64,000 bases of DNA from an uncultured Clostridia bacterium (GCA_934167305.1 CAKPKQ010000002.1:1-64000), one strand, 5' to 3'; shown: positions 32,785-42,169, counted from the first letter of the stretch. Notes: generated from the letters alone by a model not told the origin. Translations and numbers: made by a program.

Positions 32785-34095
32785 TCAAATTATGGTTCCA
32801 ATTAAATCATAGTCTTTAACATCAACCACATCTGCCTTTATCCATTCTCCTAGTTTTAGAGTTTTATTATTTTCTATAAATATTACTCCATCAATTTCTG
32901 GAACATCCATATAGATTCTGCCGACATAGTATTTTTTATTTTTTGTAACCCCCTCAATTTTAACTAATTGAGTTGAGTCTATTTTTTCCTTTAATTTTTC
33001 TCTTGATATCTCTTGCTGTAATTTCATAATCTTATTATATCTACTTTTTTTGGTAGAAGGATGTATCTGATTTGGCATTTTTTCAGCTGCTGTTCCCTCT
33101 TCTTTTGAATATGTAAATGCACCTAATTTGTCAAATTTTGCTTCTTTTAAAAATTCATATAACTCTTCAAAATCTTCTTTGGTTTCCCCAGGAAAGCCCA
33201 CCATTACAGTTGTTCTTAATATAACATCTGGTATTTCTTTTCTAAGTTTAATTATTAATTTTCTTATACTTTCTCCGTTACTTTTTCTATTCATTCTTTT
33301 TAATACACTATCTGATATATGTTGAATAGGAATATCAAAATAATGGCATATTTTTGAACTCTCTTTTACTGTACTAATTAATTTATCTGTAATTGTTTCT
33401 GGATATGAATATAAAATTCTAATCCATTTTATTTTGTCTATTTTTTCAATTTCTTTTAACAATTGTGAAAGTTTTGGTTCTCCATATATATCTTGTCCAT
33501 ACCTAGTAGTATCTTGAGCAGTTAAAATAATTTCATTATAACCATCTTCTGCTAATTTTTTTGCCTCTTTTATAATACTTTCCATTGTTCTACTTTTTTG
33601 TATTCCACGGATTTTAGGAATTGCGCAAAATGTACAGCAATTACTACAACCATCTGCAATTTTTATGTATGCATAATTGTTACCTGTTGTTATTACTCTG
33701 TCTGTATATTCATTAAAATCAATTTCTTTTATATTTTTATTACTACTATTTATTAGATTCTCTATTTGCTCCCATAAGGTATTATATTCACTATATTTTA
33801 TATATAAATCAACTTCAGGTATAGACTTTTGAAGCTCGTCTTTATACCTTTCTACTAAACACCCCATAGCAATTAAATACTTACACTTTTGCTTTTTATA
33901 CTCTGCCATTTCAAGAATAGTATTTATTGCTTCTTCTTTAGCTGATTCAATAAATCCACAAGTATTTATTATAATAATTTCCGCTTCTTCTGGATTATTT
34001 ACAATATCATAACCATGTTCCTTAAATAGCGCTATTGTTTTTTCTGTATCTACCAAATTCTTATTACATCCTAATGATATAAATCCTGCTTTCAT
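32785..34095 (-). CDS. rimO: Ribosomal protein S12 methylthiotransferase RimO
   Basis: This 436-residue radical-SAM methylthiotransferase has the N-terminal UPF0004 domain with C10, C46 and C79 for the auxiliary Fe-S cluster, the radical SAM triad C150-x3-C154-x2-C157 (CSNCCTFC), and a C-terminal TRAM domain. The start KAGFISLGCNKNLVDTE is typical of RimO rather than MiaB. It methylthiolates an Asp of ribosomal protein S12. A palindromic repeat fills the whole gap to capA; the AGGAGG ribosome site lies right after the repeat. Confidence 0.95.
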   Translation of the reverse strand: MKAGFISLGCNKNLVDTEKTIALFKEHGYDIVNNPEEAEIIIINTCGFIESAKEEAINTILEMAEYKKQKCKYLIAMGCLVERYKDELQKSIPEVDLYIKYSEYNTLWEQIENLINSSNKNIKEIDFNEYTDRVITTGNNYAYIKIADGCSNCCTFCAIPKIRGIQKSRTMESIIKEAKKLAEDGYNEIILTAQDTTRYGQDIYGEPKLSQLLKEIEKIDKIKWIRILYSYPETITDKLISTVKESSKICHYFDIPIQHISDSVLKRMNRKSNGESIRKLIIKLRKEIPDVILRTTVMVGFPGETKEDFEELYEFLKEAKFDKLGAFTYSKEEGTAAEKMPNQIHPSTKKSRYNKIMKLQQEISREKLKEKIDSTQLVKIEGVTKNKKYYVGRIYMDVPEIDGVIFIENNKTLKLGEWIKADVVDVKDYDLIGTII

Positions 34096-34108
34096 TTTTC
34101 CTCCTAAA

Positions 34109-34139
34109 TGTCAGTTTAGGGACGTTTCTTTAACTGACA
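34109..34139 (+). repeat. Palindromic dispersed repeat, copy 2
   Basis: TGTCAGTTTAGGGACGTTTC then TTTAACTGACA. It begins right after the capA TAA and ends just before the rimO ribosome site (as read on the minus strand), so it fills that intergenic gap exactly. Confidence 0.85.
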
Positions 34140-35387
34140 TTACTTAATTACTTTTTCTAACAATTTTAATCCTTCTAACAATTTATTATAAGTTTTTTTA
34201 TTGACAATGCTTGTATTACCATTAGCATATGCTTTTGCTGTACCCTTCATATCTATTAACTCATATCTATTTTGAGCCTTTGTACCATTATCTAATACAT
34301 ATATTGGTGTATATTCTACCTTTGCCAATTCTGTTTTTTGACTTTCTGCATCTGTTCTAAGCTCAATGTTTAAAATTAGTTCCACTTTTGATACATCCAT
34401 AGTTTCACCAGATATATAATTTCCTAATGAGTATGCAACTAATGCATTTTCTCCATCTCTATTTTGCATAATTTCCATATTTTGAACAGCAGATGCATGA
34501 TTTCCTAAAATCATGTCTGCACCATTATCCACTAAAAACTTTGCTATCGCTTTTTGCTCATCACTTGGACTTGTTGAATATGCATTTCCCCAATGCATAA
34601 TTATTATATTAAAATCTGCATTTTGATTTGCGTAATCTAAATCTTCTTTGGCAATTTTTTCATTATATACATTAACTGTATCTAGTTCTTCAGCAGTTTT
34701 AGTCTCTTGTTTTTCTACTCCATAAGTATATGATAAAAATGCTATTTTGACATTTTTAACATTTTTTATTACTACTCTGTTTTCTCCTAGATTATCTCCA
34801 ACGACATCATATCCTAACCCTTCAAGTGCCCTCTTAGTTTCTTGAACTCCTTCTATTCCATAGTCCAAAGTATGGTTAGTGCTTATTGTAACTAAGTTTA
34901 CACCACTTTTCTTTACGGCTTCTGCAAATGATATTGGACTATTTCTTAAGCCATATCCTGAATAGCTATTATCTGTAAAATTTGTTTCCATTGTTCCTAA
35001 AGTTATGTCACTATCAGTTAGTAAGCTTGATACATTTTTAAACATTGGTTCAAAATCATATGTATCACCATTTTTTGCATCATCTAGCATGGTATTTTCA
35101 CACAAAATGTCACCTACTGCTGATATTCTAATAATGCTATTTCTTAATGTGTTGTTTGAATTAACTATGTTTTGATTTGTAGCTGTAAAAATTGCTTCAA
35201 TATTTTTTTCTAATTCTTCTCTTTGCTTTGCCAACAATTCTTTATCTTTTTTATTACGATAAGATATGTTTGCAACACATATACATATTATCAAACCTAA
35301 AATTACCAATAAAGTTATAAAAGTTTTTAAACTCATTGTTTCAAATATTAAATTTAATTTTCTCTTATTTCTGCGATTTCTTGCCAT
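34140..35387 (-). CDS. capA: CapA-family membrane-anchored metallophosphatase-like protein
   Basis: This 415-residue protein has a basic N terminus, one membrane helix (about 22-42) and an extracellular CapA (poly-gamma-glutamate synthesis-type) domain: ISAVGDILCENTML with the metal Asp, METNFTD, ISTNHTLDYGIEG, and IIMHWGN with GNHASAVQ. Family members look like calcineurin-type metallophosphatases, and CapA itself takes part in polyglutamate capsule assembly; no capB/capC lies nearby, so the capsule role is not supported here. It ends at repeat copy 2. Confidence 0.85.
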   Translation of the reverse strand: MARNRRNKRKLNLIFETMSLKTFITLLVILGLIICICVANISYRNKKDKELLAKQREELEKNIEAIFTATNQNIVNSNNTLRNSIIRISAVGDILCENTMLDDAKNGDTYDFEPMFKNVSSLLTDSDITLGTMETNFTDNSYSGYGLRNSPISFAEAVKKSGVNLVTISTNHTLDYGIEGVQETKRALEGLGYDVVGDNLGENRVVIKNVKNVKIAFLSYTYGVEKQETKTAEELDTVNVYNEKIAKEDLDYANQNADFNIIIMHWGNAYSTSPSDEQKAIAKFLVDNGADMILGNHASAVQNMEIMQNRDGENALVAYSLGNYISGETMDVSKVELILNIELRTDAESQKTELAKVEYTPIYVLDNGTKAQNRYELIDMKGTAKAYANGNTSIVNKKTYNKLLEGLKLLEKVIK

Positions 35388-35430
35388 TTATATCACCCGT
35401 TTATAATTTATCATATTTTTTTAAATAAGT

Positions 35431-35456
35431 AAAGGTGGAAATTTTTTTCCACCTTT
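35431..35456 (-). terminator. Terminator of the pilin-Hint gene
   Basis: AAAGGTGGAAA and TTTCCACCTTT pair around TTTT. A near-identical hairpin ends the 36636 gene at 36605-36630. Confidence 0.8.
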
Positions 35457-36470
35457 TTAGTTTTTACTCACACAAGGAGCATTATGAACTACTATCCCAT
35501 TTGCAAAAAAGTTATCATTTTCATCATTATCTATTTCTTCATTAAAATCTACTATATCTAAGTTATATGTTACTATTGGTTCTGTTGTGTATCTTTCTAT
35601 TTTACTTATTTTAGTATATCCTTCTTTTGTTTTTACATAATCTTGCTCTGTCAAAGTTTCAAATCCCATATAATTTGTTAATGATTTAAATCCTTCTTTT
35701 GTGTATAGTGGATGATAATCCGTCATATCTAGTACTGTTCCATCTTCTAGATACACCTTTGCCATGTTTGTTGCTTTTGGATTTATTATTAAAGAATTTA
35801 CTTTTGCTAAATATTTTTCTCCTGTTTTAACATTATATGATACTACTGTATCTCCTTTTCTATAATCTTCTATATTTTTTGTGTTTCCTTCTAAATCAGA
35901 TAATACCTGCGTTCCAGCAACAAAACAACAGTTATTAACATATACTTCAAATGTATCTGTTTTATTGCCATTCTCTGTCATTGCAGTTATAACAAGAGTT
36001 TCTCCTCCTCTCACATACTTGCTTATTTTCACAGTATTTTCATTAACAGTAGTGATTGTTGCAGACTCATCACTACAACTCCATGTAACCTTTTTATTGG
36101 TTGCATTTTCTGGCTCTATTATTGCGGAAAGTTCTAAGTTTAAATTTCCTTCTATCACAGTTGTATTTTCCGAATCAACCCCATTATATAATATTTTAAT
36201 ACCAGTTACAGGGATATTAGTATCTGTTATACTATCTATTTTATTTGATAAATCATTCATCGCATCTAAGTCACTATCTTTTGCTTCATTCATTTCTTTT
36301 TGCGATTCCCTAGCTATTTTTATTATTCCTTTATCACTAAACACTGAATTTATTGTTACTCCCGCTAAAATTAATAGTATTATTATAGTAATTACTAAAG
36401 CTATTAAAGTAATACCTTTTTGATTGGTATAAACCTTTTTGCTCTTTGTAAATTTTATATTTACTTTCAT
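35457..36470 (-). CDS. Pilin-like protein with Ig-like domain and C-terminal Hint domain
   Basis: Residues 10-40 are a type IV prepilin-like leader (NQKG19-ITLIALVITII) with Ala where pilins usually have Glu5. Residues about 85-178 look like a bacterial Ig-like (Big2-type) domain. Residues 181-331 form a complete Hint domain: C182-F-V-A-G-T, a T250-x-x-H253 motif, and V-V-H329-N330 followed by Ala. These are the residues for intein-type or hedgehog-type self-cleavage; a bacterial intein-like (BIL) element is the best match. The +1 residue is Ala rather than a Cys/Ser/Thr nucleophile, so C-terminal cleavage or ligation to another nucleophile is more likely than splicing. Pilin plus Hint is unusual. 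Confidence 0.82.
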   Translation of the reverse strand: MKVNIKFTKSKKVYTNQKGITLIALVITIIILLILAGVTINSVFSDKGIIKIARESQKEMNEAKDSDLDAMNDLSNKIDSITDTNIPVTGIKILYNGVDSENTTVIEGNLNLELSAIIEPENATNKKVTWSCSDESATITTVNENTVKISKYVRGGETLVITAMTENGNKTDTFEVYVNNCCFVAGTQVLSDLEGNTKNIEDYRKGDTVVSYNVKTGEKYLAKVNSLIINPKATNMAKVYLEDGTVLDMTDYHPLYTKEGFKSLTNYMGFETLTEQDYVKTKEGYTKISKIERYTTEPIVTYNLDIVDFNEEIDNDENDNFFANGIVVHNAPCVSKN

Positions 36471-36604
36471 ATTTTGTTTTCCTTCCTATTTTTCTTGTAA
36501 TTCTATCCTGTGATTATAATACTATATTGAATTTTATTTTTCAATAATTTTCTACAATTCCATAAACATTTATCTTTTTTATCTAGTAAAAATTCTATAA
36601 TGAA

Positions 36605-36630
36605 AAAAGGTGGAAATTTTTTTCCACCTT
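36605..36630 (-). terminator. Terminator of the oxidoreductase gene
   Basis: AAGGTGGAAA and TTTCCACCTT pair around TTTT, like the hairpin at 35431-35456. Confidence 0.8.
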
Positions 36631-36635
36631 CAAAA

Positions 36636-37712
36636 TTATTTTACATATTCATTTAATGGTTTTGTTCTGTAGTTTAGCTCTCCAAATTTATCCGTAGTTA
36701 CATAACCTGGTACACTATTTATAACATCTGGTATACGATTTACAATTGATGCACAAGTTAATTCAACTGTTGCTGGTCTTGCAACAACTATTGTTGTATC
36801 TGGTTCTCCATAAATTGTCCATTCATTTTTGTCATAGTCTTCTTTTGAATATACTTTGCCAATACATTCTGATTCAATAGTAATTCCTTCTTTAGTTGTT
36901 GTTGTAACAACTGCACTCATTCCTGTAGCATCTCCAGCTTTTACTGTCATTCCTAATGTTGAAGAATATATATCTTCTTTATATGTTTGTGGTACTGTTT
37001 TTTGTGTTTGTCTTTCTACTGTTAATCCAAGTTTAGAGCATAACCAACCATTTACATTCCACATATATGATGGTAAATATTTTCCTGATTCAATAACTTT
37101 TTGTCTTTCTTCATCAGTAATTTTATCAACTGAAGCTACTTGATCTTCAAATTCTTGCATTGTTAATCCAGAGCCATGTGCTTTTGCTAAAGCAATTCCG
37201 TAATCTTCTACATTGTAGCTTGAACTACCTTTTATTTTTGTAATTTTATGTGTTGATCCAGCAATTGAGCTGATTAATTGTCCCCAATAAATATCTTGAT
37301 ATCCACTTCCTGTGATTGTACATCCTGTTTGTTTTGCCATTTCATCTAATTCTTTAGTAATTGCTGGGTTTGAATTTTCTGGGTAAAAAGCTTCTTCACA
37401 TGTTGTAATTGCATTTATTCCAAGTTTAGCACAAAGCATTAAAGCATCTCTAACGTCTGCAATTAAGCTCATTGTAGTAACTATAGCTATATCAGGTTTT
37501 ACTTGTTTTAACATTTCTTCTGCATTTTCTAAAGCTGTTACTGTTACACCTTTATTTCCTCCTCCAATGATTTCTCCTATATCCTTTCCAACAACAGCTG
37601 GGTTTACATCAATAGCTCCAACTATTTCTGCTCCTTTTTCATAAACATAACGCATAGTATAAAATGCCATTTTTCCTGTACCAAATTGTACAACTTTTAC
37701 TTTTCTATCCAT
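36636..37712 (-). CDS. Dihydrodipicolinate reductase-like NAD(P) oxidoreductase
   Basis: This 358-residue protein begins with a Rossmann fold (VKVVQFGTGKMAFYTMRYV) and AIDVNPAVVGKDIGEIIGGG, the N-terminal dihydrodipicolinate-reductase-like domain. The length and the C-terminal half (ATVELTCASIVNRIPDVINS) fit the 2,4-diaminopentanoate dehydrogenase group of clostridia, which acts in ornithine fermentation; other amino-acid dehydrogenases share the fold. No ornithine-pathway neighbours are visible, so the substrate stays open. AGGAGG precedes ATG 37712. It is a single-gene unit with its own terminator. Confidence 0.75.
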   Translation of the reverse strand: MDRKVKVVQFGTGKMAFYTMRYVYEKGAEIVGAIDVNPAVVGKDIGEIIGGGNKGVTVTALENAEEMLKQVKPDIAIVTTMSLIADVRDALMLCAKLGINAITTCEEAFYPENSNPAITKELDEMAKQTGCTITGSGYQDIYWGQLISSIAGSTHKITKIKGSSSYNVEDYGIALAKAHGSGLTMQEFEDQVASVDKITDEERQKVIESGKYLPSYMWNVNGWLCSKLGLTVERQTQKTVPQTYKEDIYSSTLGMTVKAGDATGMSAVVTTTTKEGITIESECIGKVYSKEDYDKNEWTIYGEPDTTIVVARPATVELTCASIVNRIPDVINSVPGYVTTDKFGELNYRTKPLNEYVK

Positions 37713-37794
37713 AAATTTTCCTCCTTTGAAATTTTATACATTGATTATATACCAAACATAAAAAAATATACAAGTGTTATTTTGTGAATTTTAA

Positions 37795-37824
37795 TTGATT
37801 TTTTTATGTACTTTCTTATATAAT
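37795..37824 (+). promoter_or_regulatory. Promoter of deoD
   Basis: TTGATT (37795-37800) and TATAAT (37819-37824) with an 18-nt spacer, about 30 nt before the deoD start. Confidence 0.6.
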
Positions 37825-37854
37825 AAAAATATATAAAATAAGGAGGATTTTAAA

Positions 37855-38574
37855 ATGTCAATTCATTGTAATGCTAAAAAAGAAGATATAACTAAAACTG
37901 TTCTTATGCCTGGTGACCCTCTTCGTGCAAAATATATTGCCGAAAATTTTTTAGAAAATGCTAGGCTAGTAAATACAGTTAGAAATATGCTTGCATATAC
38001 AGGAACATATAAAGGAAAAGAAATTTCTGTTTTTTCTCATGGTATGGGAATGGCAAGTATGGGAATCTATTGTTATGAATTATATAAATTCTATGATGTA
38101 GAAAATATTATTCGTATTGGTTCATGTGGAGCTTATTCTGAAGATTTAAATATTTTTGATACTATATTAGTTGATAATAGCTACACAGAAGGTAACTTTG
38201 CTTATGAATGGAATAATAAAGATTGTCATTTAATAGAATCTAGTAGTTTATTAAATGAAATTATAGAAAAAACTTCACAAAACTGTAATATTCCTTATGT
38301 TAAAGGAAATATTTTATGTAGTGATTGCTTTGATGGATATTTGGAAGATGTAAATGGTTTAATTAATAGATTTCCAAAAGACTTAAATATTATTGGAGCA
38401 GAAATGGAATCTTTTGCACTATTTTACTTAGCAAAATATTTAGGAAAACAAGCCTCTTGCTTATTAACAGTTGTTGATTCAATTTGCAAAAAACAAGAAA
38501 TAAGTTCTGAAGATCGCGAAAAATCTTTAAACAATATGATAACATTAGCTTTAGAGAGTGCTTTGTCAGTTTAG
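37855..38574 (+). CDS. deoD: Purine-nucleoside phosphorylase, DeoD type
   Basis: This 239-residue hexameric-type phosphorylase has M-P-G-D-P-L-R-A-K-Y-I (phosphate site), GMGMASMGIYCYELY, IRIGSCGAYSEDL and IGAEMESFALFYLA (ribose and base binding). It cleaves purine (deoxy)nucleosides to the base and ribose 1-phosphate in nucleoside salvage. AGGAGG precedes ATG 37855. The last codons (TCA GTT) and the TAG stop belong to a dispersed palindromic repeat beginning at 38564, so the repeat defines the C terminus. Confidence 0.94.
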   Translation: MSIHCNAKKEDITKTVLMPGDPLRAKYIAENFLENARLVNTVRNMLAYTGTYKGKEISVFSHGMGMASMGIYCYELYKFYDVENIIRIGSCGAYSEDLNIFDTILVDNSYTEGNFAYEWNNKDCHLIESSSLLNEIIEKTSQNCNIPYVKGNILCSDCFDGYLEDVNGLINRFPKDLNIIGAEMESFALFYLAKYLGKQASCLLTVVDSICKKQEISSEDREKSLNNMITLALESALSV

Positions 38575-38701
38575 GGACGTTTCTTTAACTGACATAAATG
38601 TCAGTTTTTGGGGACACATCTTTAATTTAAATTAGCAATAATTAAAGATGTGTCCCCTGACTGACAAAAATGTCAGTTGAAGAAACGTCCCCAAACTGAC
38701 A
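38564..38701. repeat. Palindromic dispersed repeat, copy 3: long inverted repeat
   Basis: Two repeat units in head-to-head orientation form a nearly perfect inverted repeat with arms of about 65 nt. The left arm runs TGTCAGTTTAGGGACGTTTC and later GGGGACACATCTTTAATT; the right arm is its complement and ends AAACGTCCCCAAACTGACA. It fills the gap between the convergent deoD and greA genes and could end both transcripts. Confidence 0.9.
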
Positions 38702-38708
38702 CTTTTAT

Positions 38709-39185
38709 TTATTTTGTTATTGATAATACTTTATATTGGATAATTCCTGCTGGTGCTTGAACTTCTACTATTTGGTTTTTCTTAGCTCCTAAGATTGCAC
38801 TTCCTATTGGAGATTCGTTTGATATTTTGTTTTGTGCTAAGTCAACTTCTGTAGAACCTACTAATGTATAGCTTACTTCTTCATTGAATTCCATGTCTAA
38901 TAATTTTACTGTATTTCCAACTTGAACTGTTTTAGTATCTATTTCTGATTCATCTATAATTTTTGCATTTCTAAGCTTGTTTTCTAATTCTACAATTTTG
39001 GTTTCGTTTTCAGCTTGAGCATTTTTTGCTTCATCATATTCTGAGTTTTCTGATAAATCACCAAATCCTAAAGCAATTTTTATTCTTTCAGCTATTTCAG
39101 CTCTTTTAGTTGTTTTTAAATTATCTAATTCTTGTTCTAATTTGTCATAACCTTCTTGTGTTAGTAATACCTCTTTTTCTTCCAT
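38709..39185 (-). CDS. greA: Transcription elongation factor GreA
   Basis: This 158-residue protein has the GreA N-terminal coiled coil (LTQEGYDKLEQELDNLKT, and DLSENSEYDEAKNAQ with the tip acidic residues) and the C-terminal FKBP-like domain (ISNESPIGSAILGAKKNQIV). It binds the RNA polymerase secondary channel and promotes cleavage of backtracked RNA. AGGAGG precedes ATG 39185. Its transcript runs into repeat copy 3. Confidence 0.96.
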   Translation of the reverse strand: MEEKEVLLTQEGYDKLEQELDNLKTTKRAEIAERIKIALGFGDLSENSEYDEAKNAQAENETKIVELENKLRNAKIIDESEIDTKTVQVGNTVKLLDMEFNEEVSYTLVGSTEVDLAQNKISNESPIGSAILGAKKNQIVEVQAPAGIIQYKVLSITK

Positions 39186-39305
39186 TTGTCTTACCTCCTT
39201 TGCACGAATAAAAAAAATGACTGCAACAAATTAGCTTTATAATTTATTGCGACTTCTTTAATATACTAAAATTTTTATTTTTTGTCAAGAATATTCATGT
39301 AAATT

Positions 39306-40280
39306 TCACAATACTCCATTTTTTCCATATAATGTTATTATTTTTACTTCATCCTTTTTCATTTTTTCTTTGACATATTCTAAGTTTTGTTTCTTGTTTA
39401 TTAGACTCTCATATAATGTAGCCATTGAACAGTCATCTGTCAAATTATATTCTTCAAAAAAGTCTTTAACTTTTTCTGATGTACTTATTCCTACTTTTCT
39501 GATTTGTATTCCAGAATATGTACAGCTTTCATAGAATCCGTTTTTATTTATTGTAATAATTGTTGCATCTCTGTATATTGTATATTTTTTTATTTCTTGT
39601 TCGCTAAAGTCAAAATTTACTATTATTTTTGATTTTTTTAGACTTTTCTTTTTATTGTTTGTTACAGTAATTACTGTACTTACTTGATTTTCTACTTGAT
39701 CTGCTATATTTTGAAATTGTCTTATATTTGGAGTAATAATATTTACAGTTTTAAAATAGTGTATTAAGTAATATATGTTTTCTACGCAAATATTATTCAC
39801 TTCTTTTGCACAAATATATAAATCTTCAGTTTCTGTTTTTAGATTTTGCTTTTTTAATGTAAATTCTATTATTTCTTTTATTAAGTATGGCATTATTCCT
39901 CTACCATCTAGTATATGAATTTTTTTAATTTCATCTTCTATTATTTTATTAAACATATGATATTTTTGCAATTTTTCTTCCGCAACCAAAGTTTGTATGT
40001 TATATTTTTGCATTAATTTTTTAACTTTTTTTAAACATATTTTTATTTTTTGTGTCTTTTCTAATTCTCTAAATGGCATTATAAATAAATATGCATTATA
40101 TATTTCTTTGACTGTTATTATATTAAAAATATACTTTATTTTTGCTATTATTTTATAGAAAAATGAACATATATAATATGCTACTTTATAAATTATTCCT
40201 TGCTTTTCCTTCAGTGTTTTTAAGTAATCACTCTCATATAATTCTTCTTCATTTGTTTCTAGTTTTAAATATCCAAGCAA
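39306..40280 (-). CDS. Hypothetical protein, TTG start
   Basis: Translation probably starts at TTG 40280, a few nt after GAGGTGAT; the GTG at 40289 lies inside that ribosome site. The 324-residue protein has hydrophobic stretches near residues 25-55 and then a basic, mixed alpha/beta domain. I recognise no family. One segment (VEEKMQ-like charged helices, IHILDGRGIMPYLIKEIIEF) hints at a nucleotide-binding or Rossmann-like fold, but this is weak. The ribosome site is part of a hairpin at 40284-40335 that may also terminate the upstream GH18 gene. Confidence 0.6.
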   Translation of the reverse strand: MLGYLKLETNEEELYESDYLKTLKEKQGIIYKVAYYICSFFYKIIAKIKYIFNIITVKEIYNAYLFIMPFRELEKTQKIKICLKKVKKLMQKYNIQTLVAEEKLQKYHMFNKIIEDEIKKIHILDGRGIMPYLIKEIIEFTLKKQNLKTETEDLYICAKEVNNICVENIYYLIHYFKTVNIITPNIRQFQNIADQVENQVSTVITVTNNKKKSLKKSKIIVNFDFSEQEIKKYTIYRDATIITINKNGFYESCTYSGIQIRKVGISTSEKVKDFFEEYNLTDDCSMATLYESLINKKQNLEYVKEKMKKDEVKIITLYGKNGVL

Positions 40281-40283
40281 AAA

Positions 40284-40335
40284 AATCACCTCAATATATA
40301 TAAGCTTGTTTTATATTATATTGAAGTGATTTTTG
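40284..40335 (-). promoter_or_regulatory. Terminator-like hairpin that sequesters a ribosome site
   Basis: On the minus strand AAAAATCACTTCAATATA pairs with TATATTGAGGTGATTTTT. The 3' arm contains GAGGTGAT, the ribosome site of the 39306 gene, and the following T-run contains its TTG start. The hairpin can therefore end the GH18 transcript or block translation of the next gene. Confidence 0.6.
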
Positions 40336-40347
40336 ATTTATGACCTT

Positions 40348-42036
40348 TTAGATTCCTATTTTATTTGATATTAAATTCCAAATAGATGATGTTGATCTAT
40401 CATATTCCCAAAATGCTGCTCCCCCTAAATTATATTTAGATACTAAGTCCAATTTTGCTTCAATAGATTTTTCATCTTCAACCCATATTTTATATGTTGC
40501 TCCATTTTTCTGGTATTCAACATAATATTGCTGTAAACTCTCATCCCAATTTTTTTGTGCATTACTTGGTATTACTTTATCTATGTTTCCCATGTTTACT
40601 ACATCTGATGTTACATTTCCATTTGATTCTTTCCAAACTCTTGTATAAAATGGTACTCCTAAGATCAATTTACTTGCTTCTACTCCTTCTTGACCTAGGA
40701 ATTTTTTTACATTAGTTTCTACCCAATCACAACCAGCAGTAGTTCCTGCTTTTGTTGATGTAGCTCCATATTGATCATATGCCATAAACATTATATAATC
40801 TGCTATTTTGCCAATTATATTTCTATCATAACATAAAGACCATTCTGGTGCGCCGTCTGGTGCTGTAACATCTACTGATAATACTACTCCTATTTCATTT
40901 AATCTTGGTCTTAGTTCAATTAAAAATCTAGAAAAATTGTCTTTGTCTGTTTCATACATTCCCTCAAAGTCAATGTTTATTCCGTCTATATTATATTCTG
41001 TTATGTAGTCTACAAGTTGATTTATTACATTTTCTCTTAGTTTATAATCTGCTAACATTTTTGATGTTTCACTCATATTAGAATTTGTAAACATTGGCCA
41101 AACTTTATAGTTGTTTTCATGTGCCCAATTTACATATTGTTTTCCCTCTTCACCTACATTTGCATATACTTTCGTTGTGCTATATTTACTCATATAGAAG
41201 AAACTTGGAGAAACAACATTTATTCCTTTTATGTTTTCGTTTCTTGTTGGAGCAGATACATATTCAGAATAATAATCCCATGCTACACTTATTTTTCCTT
41301 CCATTTTAGGTGTTTCTTGTATTGCTTGTCTAATTACATTTTCTTTACCCATTTTATTTATTTTTATATAGCCTATTATTCCTTCTTGTGTTCTAACTCT
41401 TGTCCAACCATTTGGAACAGGGAAGTCCGATCTATTAGCAATTACAAGAGTATCTCCTTCTTTTGCTTTTGCTAATGTTGCTGAAATATTAGTTGGTTTA
41501 TATTTTATATTAACATTTTTGGCAAGTGTTGCTATTTTTTGCTCTCTGTCTAATGAGTCAATATATACTAAATCTGTACTTTCAACATATGTTGTTTTAG
41601 TATTATATACATCTTCTAGCTCAGATATTGGAACATATGCTACATTGTCAATTATTATGGCTCCTAATTTAATTGTAACATTTGAACTATTAATTTGAAT
41701 TTGCTTACTATCTATTGGTAAACTTGCTATTTTTTTGCTAGATCCAGTAATTACTTGATTATATTTTTCATCATAAGTAATTGTATTATCAAAAAAATTA
41801 TATATGTCTGGCTTTGATAAATATACAACTCCATCTTTTATATATACATCGTTTTTTAAACTTGTAGTAACATTTGAATTATTTATAATTAAATTAGTTT
41901 GATTTATGGTTTTTACAATGTAATTTTTCTTTATTACATATGAGGCTCCAATTATTCCTGCTATTAGAATAAGCATTATAATAATTAAAACTATTACTTT
42001 TCCTGTTTTTGATTTTTTTTCTTTAAATCTGCTCAT
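40348..42036 (-). CDS. Membrane-anchored GH18 glycosidase (YaaH/SleL-like)
   Basis: This 562-residue protein has an N-terminal membrane helix (about 13-35), a copper-amine-oxidase-N-like repeat region (about 50-165), a small SH3-like module (about 168-228) and a glycoside hydrolase 18 domain (about 245-562). The catalytic loop is D351-G-I-N-I-D356-F-E358, with Glu358 as acid. YaaH/SleL-type GH18 enzymes cut muramic-lactam cortex peptidoglycan during germination; the anchored form here could instead act on vegetative wall. W-E-Y near the end is the conserved C-terminal signature. Confidence 0.87.
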   Translation of the reverse strand: MSRFKEKKSKTGKVIVLIIIMLILIAGIIGASYVIKKNYIVKTINQTNLIINNSNVTTSLKNDVYIKDGVVYLSKPDIYNFFDNTITYDEKYNQVITGSSKKIASLPIDSKQIQINSSNVTIKLGAIIIDNVAYVPISELEDVYNTKTTYVESTDLVYIDSLDREQKIATLAKNVNIKYKPTNISATLAKAKEGDTLVIANRSDFPVPNGWTRVRTQEGIIGYIKINKMGKENVIRQAIQETPKMEGKISVAWDYYSEYVSAPTRNENIKGINVVSPSFFYMSKYSTTKVYANVGEEGKQYVNWAHENNYKVWPMFTNSNMSETSKMLADYKLRENVINQLVDYITEYNIDGINIDFEGMYETDKDNFSRFLIELRPRLNEIGVVLSVDVTAPDGAPEWSLCYDRNIIGKIADYIMFMAYDQYGATSTKAGTTAGCDWVETNVKKFLGQEGVEASKLILGVPFYTRVWKESNGNVTSDVVNMGNIDKVIPSNAQKNWDESLQQYYVEYQKNGATYKIWVEDEKSIEAKLDLVSKYNLGGAAFWEYDRSTSSIWNLISNKIGI

Positions 42037-42140
42037 AATTCTCTCCTATTTTTTATATTGTCTTCAATATATCACAATTTATAATTTTAGTGAATACTAT
42101 TTTTACATTTTAATAAATTTTTAATTTTTTTACTATATTT

Positions 42141-42169
42141 GTATATTTTTTACTTTTTGGGAAAATATA
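42141..42169 (+). promoter_or_regulatory. Possible forespore (sigma-F/G) promoter of the dodecin-spoVA operon
   Basis: GTATA (42141-42145) followed 14 nt later by GGAAAATATA resembles the GYATA/GGnnAnAHTR forespore pattern with one mismatch. Forespore expression of spoVA is established in other spore formers; the site itself is inferred. Confidence 0.4.
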
